This document shows, piece by piece, positions 1-6,925 of a stretch of DNA of 8,893 nt. Position 1 is the stretch's first letter. Every line of letters starts with the position of its first letter. The notes beneath the pieces were generated by a model. The model worked only from the letters and a program-made list of their open reading frames with translations. It was not told where the DNA came from and did not search any database. Made by a program: the position numbers and the translations under genes. The DNA lies in NCBI GenBank assembly GCA_018334855.1, contig JAGXLE010000040.1, forward strand, positions 1-8,893, read 5' to 3'. The DNA comes from Desulfobacterales bacterium (GTDB taxonomy: Bacteria > Desulfobacterota > Desulfobacteria > Desulfobacterales > Desulfosalsimonadaceae).

Positions 1-126
1 CGGTTTTGCCAAAATGCTGAACCATAACTGTCAATCCTTCGAAGCCCTCAAGTTCAGGATATGCCTCTCTCTTGAACCGGTCCTGCTCATCTTCAGACTT
101 GTTGCGCATCTCCCAGGGCCAGCCAA
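1..126 (-). CDS. Unidentified partial reading frame running off the left edge
   Basis: The minus strand is open from about 126 to the window edge and reads like real protein (WPWEMRNKSEDEQ, then EAYPELEGFEGLTVMVQHFG). I do not recognise the family. The only ATG is at 109-107, with a purine-rich GGGAG touching it directly, which is too close for a normal ribosome binding site, so this may not be the true start. The protein-like character ends where the MerR homology on the opposite strand begins, so the frame may have been cut at its 5' end at the same junction. It could also be a chance open frame. Only about 36-42 codons are visible, so no function is proposed. Confidence 0.35.
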
Positions 127-503
127 TTGAAGCCGCAGACAGAAGCCCGGGCGGTTTTTACCTGTTTGAACCCGAGGCCGCGGAAACCGTGTTCTTTGTA
201 CAGAAACTCAAGGATGCCGGCCTGGCTTTAAAGGATATTAAGAAAATCTACCGGGCCAGGCGGGATGGAGAAACCGGTGATAAGGCGTATCCAGAGGTGT
301 TGAAGCATCTTGAAACGCAGAGATCCCTGGTGGAACAAAAAATCGCCGATTATCAGCGATTGAAAACCGAAATCGAAGAAGCGATAGAGCTGGTCCGGCA
401 GTGCGACGGCTGCTGCATTAAACCTTGCCGGCAAAATTGTGAGACCTGCACCGTGGTTACCTCCCGGAAAGAACTGCCCTTACCGCTGAAGGCAATATTT
501 TAA
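120..503 (+). pseudogene. MerR-family regulator, 5'-truncated (HTH missing)
   Basis: From about position 123 the plus strand encodes the second half of a MerR-type regulator. The wing motif DRSPGGFYLF comes first, then the helix with LKDAGLALKDIKKIY, then a long dimerisation coiled coil (about residues 75-110 counted from the TTG at 72). A cysteine-rich tail follows (QCDGCCIKPCRQNCETC) with six Cys in a C-x2-CC-x3-C-x3-C-x2-C pattern, which could bind a metal or sense redox state. MerR proteins normally begin with about 30 residues of helix-turn-helix (G-E-L-A/T-G-V-S...R-Y-Y-E). None of this is present in any frame upstream; positions 1-120 instead read as a minus-strand frame. A TTG at 72 opens the frame, but the residues it adds are unlike the family. 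The gene is therefore probably a dead remnant made by deletion or rearrangement; a chimeric assembly is the alternative. Confidence 0.75.
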
Positions 504-622
504 GCAGAACTGCAGCAAGCATTTGGCTCGTCGCCGCATCCGGATTTGTCATAAAACGGAAAAGCGGGAGAAAGTTCCGGATAAAATTCTTTTACGGGCT
601 TGGTCCCGAATAAGGTGGTGCG
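500..622 (-). other. Possible C-terminal gene remnant with Cys-rich end
   Basis: Between the MerR remnant and the catalase, the minus strand encodes a protein-like tail (FGTKPVKEFYPELSPAF, then DKSGCGDEPNACCSSA) ending in a stop at 500-502. That stop overlaps the stop of the plus-strand MerR remnant. The tail has few rare residues and ends in clustered cysteines, as many metal-handling proteins do. There is no convincing start or homologous upstream part before the hairpin at 644-684, so at best it is the last ~40 residues of a lost gene. I do not recognise the family, and it may be chance. Confidence 0.25.
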
Positions 623-643
623 ATTTTTATTTGAGGGCAAGAT

Positions 644-684
644 TTTGCCGGCCCGCCAATCAGTGATGCAGCCGGGCCGGCAAA
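644..684 (-). terminator. GC-rich hairpin after katA
   Basis: The 12-base arms TTTGCCGGCCCG (644-655) and CGGGCCGGCAAA (673-684) are perfectly complementary, with a 17-base loop. The hairpin starts 14 bases past the katA stop codon, where a transcript end is expected. It lacks a run of T after the stem on either strand, so it is not a textbook Rho-independent terminator. It may be a 3'-end stabilising or pause hairpin. Confidence 0.5.
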
Positions 685-698
685 GATCTTTGGTGCTA

Positions 699-2153
699 TC
701 AGTCGGCGTTGACGCCCTTGGCAATGCGGTCGCCGATCTCCTTATCAATGTTTCGCCAGTATTCGAGCGCACGCTTTAGCACGGGCTCGGACACGCCTTT
801 TTTGAGATGTCCGACCACGTTTGACACCAGCCGGTCCCGCTGTGCATCATCCATGACCTCGCGCACCAGCCTGCCGGGCTGGCCGAAGTCATCATCATCT
901 TTGCGCAGGGTATAGGCGGCGCGGATGAAATCCCCGCTGGCGCTCCATGTGGCTGCCTCGGGATAGCGTTTTCCGTCAGCCTGGGGACCTCCCTTGGAAT
1001 TCGGGGCGTATACCGGGTCGGACACGTTCTGCACGCGCATCGCCCCGCCCTTGCTGTAGCTGTTTACCTCTGCCTTTGGCCGGTTGACCGGGATCTGCTT
1101 ATAATTGACGCCCAGGCGCGCCCGGTGGGCGTCGGCGTAAGAGGTCAGGCGGGCGAGCAGCATTTTGTCCGGGCTCGCACCGATTCCGGGAACGAGGTTG
1201 TTGGGTTCGAATGCCGCCTGCTCGATCTCGGTATGAAAGTCGCTCGGATTGCAGTTCAGTGTCAGCCGGCCGACCTCGTGGAGCGGATAGTCACTGTGCG
1301 GCCACACCTTGGTCAGATCAAACGGATTGAACCGGTAGGTTTCGGCGTCCTTGAAGGGCATGATCTGGACTTTCAGCGTCCAGCTGGGATAATCCCCCCG
1401 CCGGATCGCCTCGAAAAGATCGCGCCGGTGGGTATCCGGGTCCGTTCCGGCCATCCGGTCGGCTTCCTCATCAGTTAGAAAATCAATGCCCTGGTCGGTT
1501 TTGAAGTGGTACTTGACCCAGAATCGCTCGCCTTTGGCATTGACCCACATATAGGTGTGGCTCGTGTAGCCGTTCATGTGCCTATAGCTCTTGGGCACAC
1601 CGCGATCACTCATTAGGATGGTTACCTGATGCGCGGTTTCAGGAGACAGGGTCCAGAAGTCCCACTGCATGTCGTGATCGCGCAGACCGGAATCCGCGCG
1701 GCGCTTCTGCGAATGGATGAAGTGCTGGAATTTCATGGGATCGCGCACGAAGAATACCGGCGTGTTGTTGCCCACCATGTCGTAGTTGCCCTCGGTGGTG
1801 TAGAACTTCAGTGCAAAACCGCGCACGTCTCGCCAGGTGTCGGGACTGCCGGCCTCGCCGGCCACCGTGGAAAACCGGGCCAGCACGTCGGTCTTGGTGC
1901 CCGGCTGGAACACGGCCGCCTTGGTGTAGGCACTGACGTCCTGCGTGACTTCGAATTGGCCGAAAGCCCCAGAGCCTTTCGCATGGGGCTGACGGTCCGG
2001 AATCATCTCCCGGTTGAAGTTTGCCATCTGCTCGGCAAGATAGTGGTCCTGGAGCAGGATCGGTCCGTCGGGCCCGACTGTGAGTGAGAACTCGTCGCTG
2101 GCTACCGGGATCCCGGCATCATTGGTGGTGGGTTTGGAATCATCGTTTTTCAT
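699..2153 (-). CDS. katA: Monofunctional heme catalase
   Basis: This cytoplasmic enzyme disproportionates hydrogen peroxide to water and oxygen. At 484 residues it is a typical small-subunit (clade 3) catalase. Visible landmarks are the distal-side histidine in [11 protein letters not shown] (His57), the [17 protein letters not shown] signature (from residue 93) and the distal asparagine in [11 protein letters not shown] (Asn129/130). The proximal heme ligand is in [14 protein letters not shown] (Arg335, Tyr339), matching the family's R-x3-Y. The common RDPRGFA is RDVRGFA here, and RLFSYPD is RLTSYAD. All catalytic residues are present, so the enzyme should be active. The ATG at 2153 is backed by AAGGAGG at 2160-2166. 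It is transcribed alone from an AT-rich region and followed by a hairpin. In an anaerobe it would serve in oxygen exposure. Its codon use looks richer in G/C at third positions than typA, which may hint at acquisition. Confidence 0.97.
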   Translation of the reverse strand: MKNDDSKPTTNDAGIPVASDEFSLTVGPDGPILLQDHYLAEQMANFNREMIPDRQPHAKGSGAFGQFEVTQDVSAYTKAAVFQPGTKTDVLARFSTVAGEAGSPDTWRDVRGFALKFYTTEGNYDMVGNNTPVFFVRDPMKFQHFIHSQKRRADSGLRDHDMQWDFWTLSPETAHQVTILMSDRGVPKSYRHMNGYTSHTYMWVNAKGERFWVKYHFKTDQGIDFLTDEEADRMAGTDPDTHRRDLFEAIRRGDYPSWTLKVQIMPFKDAETYRFNPFDLTKVWPHSDYPLHEVGRLTLNCNPSDFHTEIEQAAFEPNNLVPGIGASPDKMLLARLTSYADAHRARLGVNYKQIPVNRPKAEVNSYSKGGAMRVQNVSDPVYAPNSKGGPQADGKRYPEAATWSASGDFIRAAYTLRKDDDDFGQPGRLVREVMDDAQRDRLVSNVVGHLKKGVSEPVLKRALEYWRNIDKEIGDRIAKGVNAD

Positions 2154-2309
2154 TTTATGCCTCCTTGGTTAATTCACACAGCATCAACAAATTTTATCTT
2201 TTTTCAGTATTTAAACTGACAGCTAATTTTAAATAGTTAATCCTTATTATTAGGCTGTCAAAAAAATTGTTGATATTGTCCCGGCAGAGGCTTGGGCCGG
2301 AGATCATAT
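2154..2309 (-). promoter_or_regulatory. katA promoter region with imperfect palindrome
   Basis: This AT-rich gap holds, on the minus strand, TTGACA (2261-2256), a 17-base spacer and AACTAT (2238-2233), a plausible sigma-70 promoter for katA. An imperfect inverted repeat, TGACAGCTAAT (2217-2227) and ATTAGGCTGTCA (2249-2260), brackets the -10 and overlaps the -35, as an operator would. I cannot match it with confidence to a PerR, Fur or OxyR box. The ribosome binding site AAGGAGG is at 2166-2160. Near typA's stop, only a weak 5-bp CCGGC/GCCGG stem is seen (2281-2300). Confidence 0.55.
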
Positions 2310-4139
2310 TTAAGCCGAACGGCTCAGGCGATCGCGCCGCTGGTGCGCGGCAAGCACGGCTTTTCTGAGACGGACCGATTTCGGGGTTATTTCCACCAGC
2401 TCGTCTCCACGGATAAAATTGATTGCCCGCTCAATGGTCATGGGCTTTACAGGTGAAAGCACCACTGCATCGTCTTTTCCGGAGGCCCTTACATTGCTCA
2501 GCTTTTTTTCCTTGCAAGGGTTGACGTTGATATCGACTTCCCGGTTGTGTTCGCCGATTACCATGCCTTCGTAGCAGTGCTGGCCGGGCGGTATGAAAAG
2601 CACGCCCCGCGGCTCCAGGTTAAACAGGGCATAAGGTACGGCGGCTCCCTGCCGGTCTGCGATAATGGAGCCGGTATAGCGGCTGGGAAAATCACCCCTG
2701 TAGGGCTCGTAGCCTGCAAACCCGGCATTCATGATCCCGGTTCCGCGGGTGTCTGTGAGAAACTCGTCGCGATAGCCGATAAGCGCCCTTGCAGGTACGG
2801 AAAATTCCATACGGATCCTGCCGGTGCCGTTGTTGACCAGATCGATCATTTTTCCCTTTCGCACGGAGAGTTTTTCCGTCACCACTCCCAGGTGGTTTTC
2901 CCCGCAGTCGATGAAAAGATTTTCAATCGGTTCAAGTGTCTGACCGTTTTCGTGTTTATAAATGACCTCCGGCCGGCCCACGCAGAATTCAAACCCTTCC
3001 CGCCGCATGGTTTCAATCAGTATGGCAAGCTGGAACTCCCCCCGTCCCTTGACCACGAATCGGTCCCTGATGCCGGTATCCTCCATACGGATGGCCACGT
3101 TCATCAAAGTTTCTTTTACGAGCCGTTCCCGTATCTTTGCGGACTGGACATATTTGCCTTCTTTGCCGCTAAACGGCGAGTCATTTATGGTAAACACCAT
3201 GGAAATTGTCGGCTCATCCACGTTAATGCGTGTAAGGGCCTTGGGCCGCTCGCTGGTGCAGATGGTATCGCCAATGGCCACTTCTTCAATGCCGGACAGG
3301 ATTACGATATCTCCGGGTTCTGCCGAGCCGACCGGCTGAAGGGCTGTTCCCCGGTAGACCTGGAGGCGGCTCACCTTGAGCGAAACAGGCCGGTTTTCCC
3401 GGTTGATACAGACCAGGTGGTCGTTTGCCCTGACAGTGCCGTTTGTCACCCGTCCCACTGCCAGGCGGCCTAAGTAGTCGGAGTAGCCCAGATCGGAGAC
3501 CAGCATCTGGAATGGCTCGTCCGGGTCATATGCGGGCGGGGCGATTTCGGCAAGTATCGTTTCAAAGAGGATATACAGGTTATCGGTCTGCTCGCTGATT
3601 TCCTTTTTGACGATGCCGTCGCGGCCGATGGCATAAAGACAGGTAAAGTCCAACTGCTCCTCTGTTGCCCCGAGATCGATAAACAGATCGTAGAGTTCGT
3701 CTAAAACCGCATCCGGACGGGCATCCTTGCGGTCGATCTTGTTAATTATAACAATGATGCCGAGTCCGGCTTCCAGGGTTTTTTTCAGAACAAACCGGGT
3801 CTGGGGCAGGGGGCCTTCAGAGGCGTCAACGAGCAGAAGCGCCCCGTCGGCCATGGAAAGCGCGCGCTCGACTTCACCGCCGAAGTCGGCATGCCCGGGG
3901 GTGTCAATGATGTTGATGCGGGTGTCATTCCACATCACCGAGCAGTTTTTCGCCGCAATCGTGATGCCGCGTTCCCGCTCCAGGTCCATGTTGTCCATGA
4001 TCCGTTCATCCACGGCCTGGTTTTTTCGAAAAACTCCGCTTTGTCGGAACATGGCATCCACCAGGGTGGTTTTGCCGTGATCCACGTGTGCGATAATGGC
4101 AATGTTTCTTAAGTTTTCATTTCTTGTTTCTCGGCCCAA
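2310..4139 (-). CDS. typA: Ribosome-associated translational GTPase TypA/BipA
   Basis: TypA/BipA is an EF-G/LepA-like GTPase that binds ribosomes and supports 50S assembly and stress growth, notably at low temperature. The 609-residue length is normal. The GTPase domain shows G1 AHVDHGKT (17-24), G2 in ERGITIAAKN (57-65), G3 DTPGH (79-83), G4 NKID (133-136) and a G5-like YAIGRDG (169-175). A beta-barrel domain II (about 205-300) and EF-G-like domain III (GRGEFQLAILIETMRREGFEF, about 366-386) follow. The EF-G-like domain V and the TypA-specific C-terminal domain come next (PVKPMTIERA onward). The start is TTG at 4139: CAGGAG (4154-4149) lies nine bases upstream and no in-frame ATG fits the family's N-terminus. 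It is divergent from the acyl-CoA ligase and shows no operon partner. Confidence 0.97.
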   Translation of the reverse strand: MGRETRNENLRNIAIIAHVDHGKTTLVDAMFRQSGVFRKNQAVDERIMDNMDLERERGITIAAKNCSVMWNDTRINIIDTPGHADFGGEVERALSMADGALLLVDASEGPLPQTRFVLKKTLEAGLGIIVIINKIDRKDARPDAVLDELYDLFIDLGATEEQLDFTCLYAIGRDGIVKKEISEQTDNLYILFETILAEIAPPAYDPDEPFQMLVSDLGYSDYLGRLAVGRVTNGTVRANDHLVCINRENRPVSLKVSRLQVYRGTALQPVGSAEPGDIVILSGIEEVAIGDTICTSERPKALTRINVDEPTISMVFTINDSPFSGKEGKYVQSAKIRERLVKETLMNVAIRMEDTGIRDRFVVKGRGEFQLAILIETMRREGFEFCVGRPEVIYKHENGQTLEPIENLFIDCGENHLGVVTEKLSVRKGKMIDLVNNGTGRIRMEFSVPARALIGYRDEFLTDTRGTGIMNAGFAGYEPYRGDFPSRYTGSIIADRQGAAVPYALFNLEPRGVLFIPPGQHCYEGMVIGEHNREVDINVNPCKEKKLSNVRASGKDDAVVLSPVKPMTIERAINFIRGDELVEITPKSVRLRKAVLAAHQRRDRLSRSA

Positions 4140-4348
4140 CAGCGCATACTCCTGTTAACAAAATATTGAAATCAATACAAAACTGACTTTCCCGGTAAAA
4201 TGCAGAAGGCAAAAAGCGGGGTCATCCTGTGGCAGTACCAGCAAATATAGCCATTTTTGCGGCAAACACAAGCTTTTTTTAAAGCAAATATCCAAACTTG
4301 TTCCAGAAAGGGTGGACGAAGGCGGAATATCTTGTTATTAATAATTTA
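4140..4348. promoter_or_regulatory. Divergent typA / acyl-CoA ligase intergenic region
   Basis: No gene is seen here. On the minus strand, TTGTGT, a 16-base gap and TATATT (near 4270-4240) could serve as the typA promoter. A short palindrome ATTGAAATCAAT (4165-4176) lies in the typA leader. On the plus strand, TGGACG, 17 bases and TATTAA (near 4314-4341) is a weak candidate promoter for the ligase. All these promoter calls are tentative. Confidence 0.35.
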
Positions 4349-4364
4349 AACAATGTTCATTGTT
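4349..4364. promoter_or_regulatory. Palindromic operator upstream of acyl-CoA ligase
   Basis: AACAATGTTCATTGTT is a perfect 7-bp inverted repeat with a two-base centre, flanked by TTTA and AAAA that nearly extend it. It lies 50 bases before the ligase start, close to where transcription should begin. Size and symmetry fit a TetR-family (FadR/AcrR-like) dimer site, and such regulators often control acyl-CoA ligases in response to acyl-CoA. No regulator gene is seen in the window. Confidence 0.6.
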
Positions 4365-4401
4365 AAAAGAATTATTTACCCGCCCAAATTACCCGCACGA
4401 A

Positions 4402-4411
4402 AAGGAGGAGG
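4402..4411 (+). promoter_or_regulatory. Strong ribosome binding site for acyl-CoA ligase
   Basis: AAGGAGGAGG lies directly upstream of the ATG at 4415 and is close to the ideal complement of the 16S rRNA 3' end. It fixes the ligase start and suggests high translation. Confidence 0.85.
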
Positions 4412-4414
4412 ACC

Positions 4415-6073
4415 ATGATACTTGCATCTGATTCGGCAATTGAAAAATTCACCAAAATGGGGGCCTGGGGGAATAAAACCCTGGTGGATTACTTCAAGGG
4501 CCACGTAAAAGACGATCCGGAAAGGGTCTGTATTGCAGACCCTCCCAACAAGGAGCAGCTTCTGGGGGTGGCCGCAGAGCGCCTGACTTACCGGGAATTT
4601 GACCGTGCTGTCGACGCGGTTGCGGAAGCCCTGGCAGCCGCCGGCATAGGCAAGGATGACGTGGTAATGGTCCAGCTTCCAAACTGCTGGGAGCTTGCCA
4701 TGCTCTATCTTGCAATTTCGCGCACTGGCGCCCTGACTTCGCCTGTGCCCGTGCTGTGGCGCGAAGCTGAACTCGGCTATATAGCGGGACTCACAGAGGC
4801 CAAAGCCTTTATCACGGTTGAGACCTTCAACAACTTCGATCACCTGGCCCAGACAAAAGCCCTGCAGGAAAAGCATCCGGCCATGGAGAGGATTTTTACC
4901 TATGACGAAATCCGGGAGATGAGCCGCGGCCCTGTAAACAAAACCCTTGATTCTGTCACAGTGGATCCGAACGATATTTTTACTGTCTGCTGGACCTCGG
5001 GCACGGAGGCCAATCCCAAGGGATGCCCCCTGAGCCATAACAACTGGGCGGGTACGGCCCGAATCCAGGACGTTGCAGGCATGCGCGCGGGCGATATCAT
5101 GCTTACCGCAGGGCCCCTTGTAAACATGGCTTCCATTGGCACAGTGTATATGCCCTGGGTGGTGCTCGGCGGTACCATGGTACTGCACCATCCCTTTGAC
5201 CCCCAGGCATTCATGCAGCAGATGATGGGTGAAAAGCCCAACTACACTCTGCTGGTTCCGGCCATTGCAAACATGCTTGTCAAGCACCCGAACGTGGACC
5301 AGTTTGATCTTTCTTCCTTCCGCACAATTACTCTGGGATCAGCTCCCCCCTCGCTGTATACCATGCAGGAGTTCAAAAGCCGCTGGGACATTGATATCGG
5401 CAATATCTGGGGGCAGAACGAGGGCACTGGCATTGTGGCCGGCATAGAAGACATCCCGGAAATGGAGCGCCGGGTAGACCATTTCCCCCAGTGGGGCAAG
5501 CCGGGTTCGGCCTGGAGCTCCAGGGCAAGCACTTTAGTGGAGGTAAAGATCCTGGCCCCCAATGATGAAGAGTTAACGCAAGCGGGTGAAGTGGGCGAAC
5601 TTGTTTACAAGGGTCCCGGCGTGATTGCCGGGTATTACAAAAACCCGGAGGTCACGGCCAAAAGCTTTACAAAAGATGGGTTTTTCCGCACCGGAGACCT
5701 TTTTCAGATCAGGGAAGGCGATTGTATCTCATTTTTCGAGCGGGCAAAGGATATCATAATCCGCGGGGGATATAACATAAGTTCCCAGGAAATAGAAAAT
5801 TACCTGCTCTCGCACCCCAGGGTCCAGGAAGTGGCGGTGGTTGGAATGCCTGACGAAAAACTCGGAGAGCGCATGTGCGCATACGTTGTTCCGGCCCCGG
5901 ACCAGGAAATAACCCTTGAAGACCTGACAGGTCTGTTGTCAGAAAAGGGCGTTGCACGATACAAGCACCCCGAGCGGCTGGTGGTCTCAGACCAGATCCC
6001 GCGAAACCCCGTGGGCAAGGTCCTTAAAAAAGAGCTTAGAAAAGAACTTCTGTCCAGGCTTGAAAAAGAGTAA
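4415..6073 (+). CDS. AMP-forming acyl-CoA ligase (ANL superfamily)
   Basis: This cytoplasmic enzyme activates a carboxylic acid with ATP to an acyl-adenylate and then transfers the acyl group to CoA. The 552 residues carry the whole adenylate-forming domain set. The phosphate-binding loop is WTSGTEANPKG (193-203), a variant of the usual YTSGTTGxPKG. The adenine-site motif is GQNEGTG (333-339) in place of YGxTE. RTGDL (425-429), ERAKDIIIRGGYNISSQEIE (442-461) and the catalytic lysine in NPVGKVLKKEL (Lys535) follow. The layout suggests a fatty or cyclic carboxylic acid ligase, possibly of the AliA-like cyclohexanecarboxylate type; sequence alone does not settle the substrate. The start is fixed by the strong ribosome binding site, and the upstream palindrome suggests acyl-CoA-responsive control. 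A small membrane protein gene follows after 48 bases and may be cotranscribed. Confidence 0.93.
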   Translation: MILASDSAIEKFTKMGAWGNKTLVDYFKGHVKDDPERVCIADPPNKEQLLGVAAERLTYREFDRAVDAVAEALAAAGIGKDDVVMVQLPNCWELAMLYLAISRTGALTSPVPVLWREAELGYIAGLTEAKAFITVETFNNFDHLAQTKALQEKHPAMERIFTYDEIREMSRGPVNKTLDSVTVDPNDIFTVCWTSGTEANPKGCPLSHNNWAGTARIQDVAGMRAGDIMLTAGPLVNMASIGTVYMPWVVLGGTMVLHHPFDPQAFMQQMMGEKPNYTLLVPAIANMLVKHPNVDQFDLSSFRTITLGSAPPSLYTMQEFKSRWDIDIGNIWGQNEGTGIVAGIEDIPEMERRVDHFPQWGKPGSAWSSRASTLVEVKILAPNDEELTQAGEVGELVYKGPGVIAGYYKNPEVTAKSFTKDGFFRTGDLFQIREGDCISFFERAKDIIIRGGYNISSQEIENYLLSHPRVQEVAVVGMPDEKLGERMCAYVVPAPDQEITLEDLTGLLSEKGVARYKHPERLVVSDQIPRNPVGKVLKKELRKELLSRLEKE

Positions 6074-6121
6074 CCGAAGTACTTGATCACTGTTTAAACG
6101 TAACCAACAAGGACTGAAAGC

Positions 6122-6331
6122 ATGGAATCAGAACCCGGACCGCAGAAAAGGAAAACCTATCGGTGGGTTGGGTACCTGTGCGTCATAGCTGCCGCGTTAG
6201 GCGGGGTTGCCCTTATAATCAATCCCTCCCTGATCAACGTGGCTGTTGAAATCATTTTGCTCATAAATGTTGGCGTTCACTGGAAATACATCTTTGCAAG
6301 CAGGGGCCGGGATCAGCAGGGACCGGGCTGA
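6122..6331 (+). CDS. Small two-helix membrane protein, unknown function
   Basis: This 69-residue protein has two predicted membrane helices, about residues 15-33 (WVGYLCVIAAALGGVALII) and 38-59, joined by a short NPSL turn. Its positively charged N-terminus (QKRKTYR) and basic tail (SRGRDQQ) suggest both ends lie in the cytoplasm. AAGGA at 6109-6113 sits eight bases before the ATG, supporting translation. It lies 48 bases after the ligase on the same strand, so a shared transcript is likely. I do not recognise a family. A role with the ligase, for example in substrate uptake, is only a guess. Confidence 0.65.
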   Translation: MESEPGPQKRKTYRWVGYLCVIAAALGGVALIINPSLINVAVEIILLINVGVHWKYIFASRGRDQQGPG

Positions 6332-6564
6332 GGGTTTGGTATGCGCCAGAGAGATGGCTTACACTCCGGGAACGGAAAAAGTTTCGTCGCCTGGATCTCT
6401 GTTTTTTGCTCGGTACTCGCCATGGTCGCTATGTGCGAGGTTTTCCCGGCAGCGCCAAGGGGCCGTTAAACAGCTTTTTTAAGCGCTGCTATATGTTCAT
6501 CAAGCTCGATAATCGCTTTTAAGGCACATAGGGTATCCCGGTTCTGCTCTTGCCTCTTAAAACC
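6332..6564. other. Gene-poor stretch before the tRNA scar
   Basis: I see no convincing complete gene here. On the minus strand a short frame from about 6564 to a stop at 6468-6466 looks protein-like (EQNRDTLCALKAIIELDEHI), ending in AALKKAV, but it has no start codon. It may be the tail of a lost gene that once lay beside the tRNA. A 36-codon minus-strand frame starting at an ATG near 6422 has no ribosome binding site and was not called. Confidence 0.4.
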
Positions 6565-6608
6565 TGGCGCCCCCGGCAGGGATCGAACCTGCGGCGCATG
6601 GATTAGGA
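6565..6608 (-). tRNA. tRNA-Arg(CCU) 3' fragment: probable att scar
   Basis: Read on the minus strand, this is the 3' half of a tRNA: TCCTAA of the anticodon loop (anticodon CCU), the 3' anticodon-stem strand TCCAT and a variable loop. An intact T arm follows (GCAGG TTCGATC CCTGC), then the 3' acceptor strand CGGGGGC, a discriminator G and an encoded CCA. The 5' half is absent: upstream sequence lacks the GCCCCCG acceptor strand and D arm, and the residues before the loop do not pair with TCCAT. It is therefore not a functional tRNA. Tyrosine recombinases commonly integrate between the anticodon loop and 3' end of tRNA genes and leave such a copy at the far end of the element. The orientation places the element at coordinates above 6608 and the chromosome below 6565. 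Confidence 0.85.
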
Positions 6609-6925
6609 AGTCTACAACAGAAAGCCAGCATCAGGTTGATATTCGCTGGCTTAACCAGAATGGCTTCCTCGTGCCTAAACGTTCAGGTTCGCTTTACTGG
6701 ACGCGTGACGGCCAGGAAACAGACAGCATAAATTATTGCATTGAAACAGACCGTATAATCCTGAAATACCGTTACAGGCTTAACGGCGGCCAATGGAAAA
6801 GTGTTGAGCAGGCAGTGCAATTTGATTGGACGCCATGTTATTACGGGGGTATTCGGAAATGGTTTTTATGTCCCGGATGTGGCAGACGGGTTGCCCTTAT
6901 TTACGGTGCAGGCAGACTGTTTCTG
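6605..6925 (+). pseudogene. Zinc-ribbon phage/island protein, broken at both ends
   Basis: The frame reads RKSTTESQHQVDIRWLNQNG, then a GGQWKSVEQAVQFDWTPCYYGG segment region, and WFLCPGCGRRVALIYGAGRLFL. I recognise the pattern of a widespread uncharacterised protein of phages and islands: an N-terminal DVRxWxRxGxL motif, WTPCxYGGxRxWFLCPxCGRRV, and normally a second CRHC knuckle with YxSQ. Homology appears to begin at 6605, inside the tRNA scar, with no in-frame ATG, GTG or TTG before a GTG at 6671 that lies well inside the domain. It stops near 6925, just before the second CxxC pair, so the zinc site is half missing. The open frame runs on to 7000 but only through out-of-frame nuclease sequence. 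I infer a dead gene that lost its start at the integration junction and its end to a deletion. Confidence 0.7.

Noticed and set aside
1125..2087. Two plus-strand open frames opposite katA
   Set aside because: They are shadow frames of a GC-rich catalase gene and resemble no protein family.
2547..3473. Plus-strand open frame of about 300 codons opposite typA
   Set aside because: It is antisense to conserved TypA domains, with no motifs and no ribosome binding site.
4376..5287. Minus-strand open frame of about 300 codons opposite the acyl-CoA ligase
   Set aside because: It lies antisense to a gene with all ANL motifs, has no recognisable domain, and its composition (many H, C, G) is typical of a shadow frame.
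6267..6482. Plus-strand frame of 71 codons overlapping the small membrane protein gene
   Set aside because: It lacks a ribosome binding site, and the overlapping frame has clean membrane helices and a proper one.
6565..6640. A complete tRNA gene on the minus strand
   Set aside because: The 5' acceptor strand, the D arm and the 5' anticodon-stem strand are absent, so only a fragment is present.
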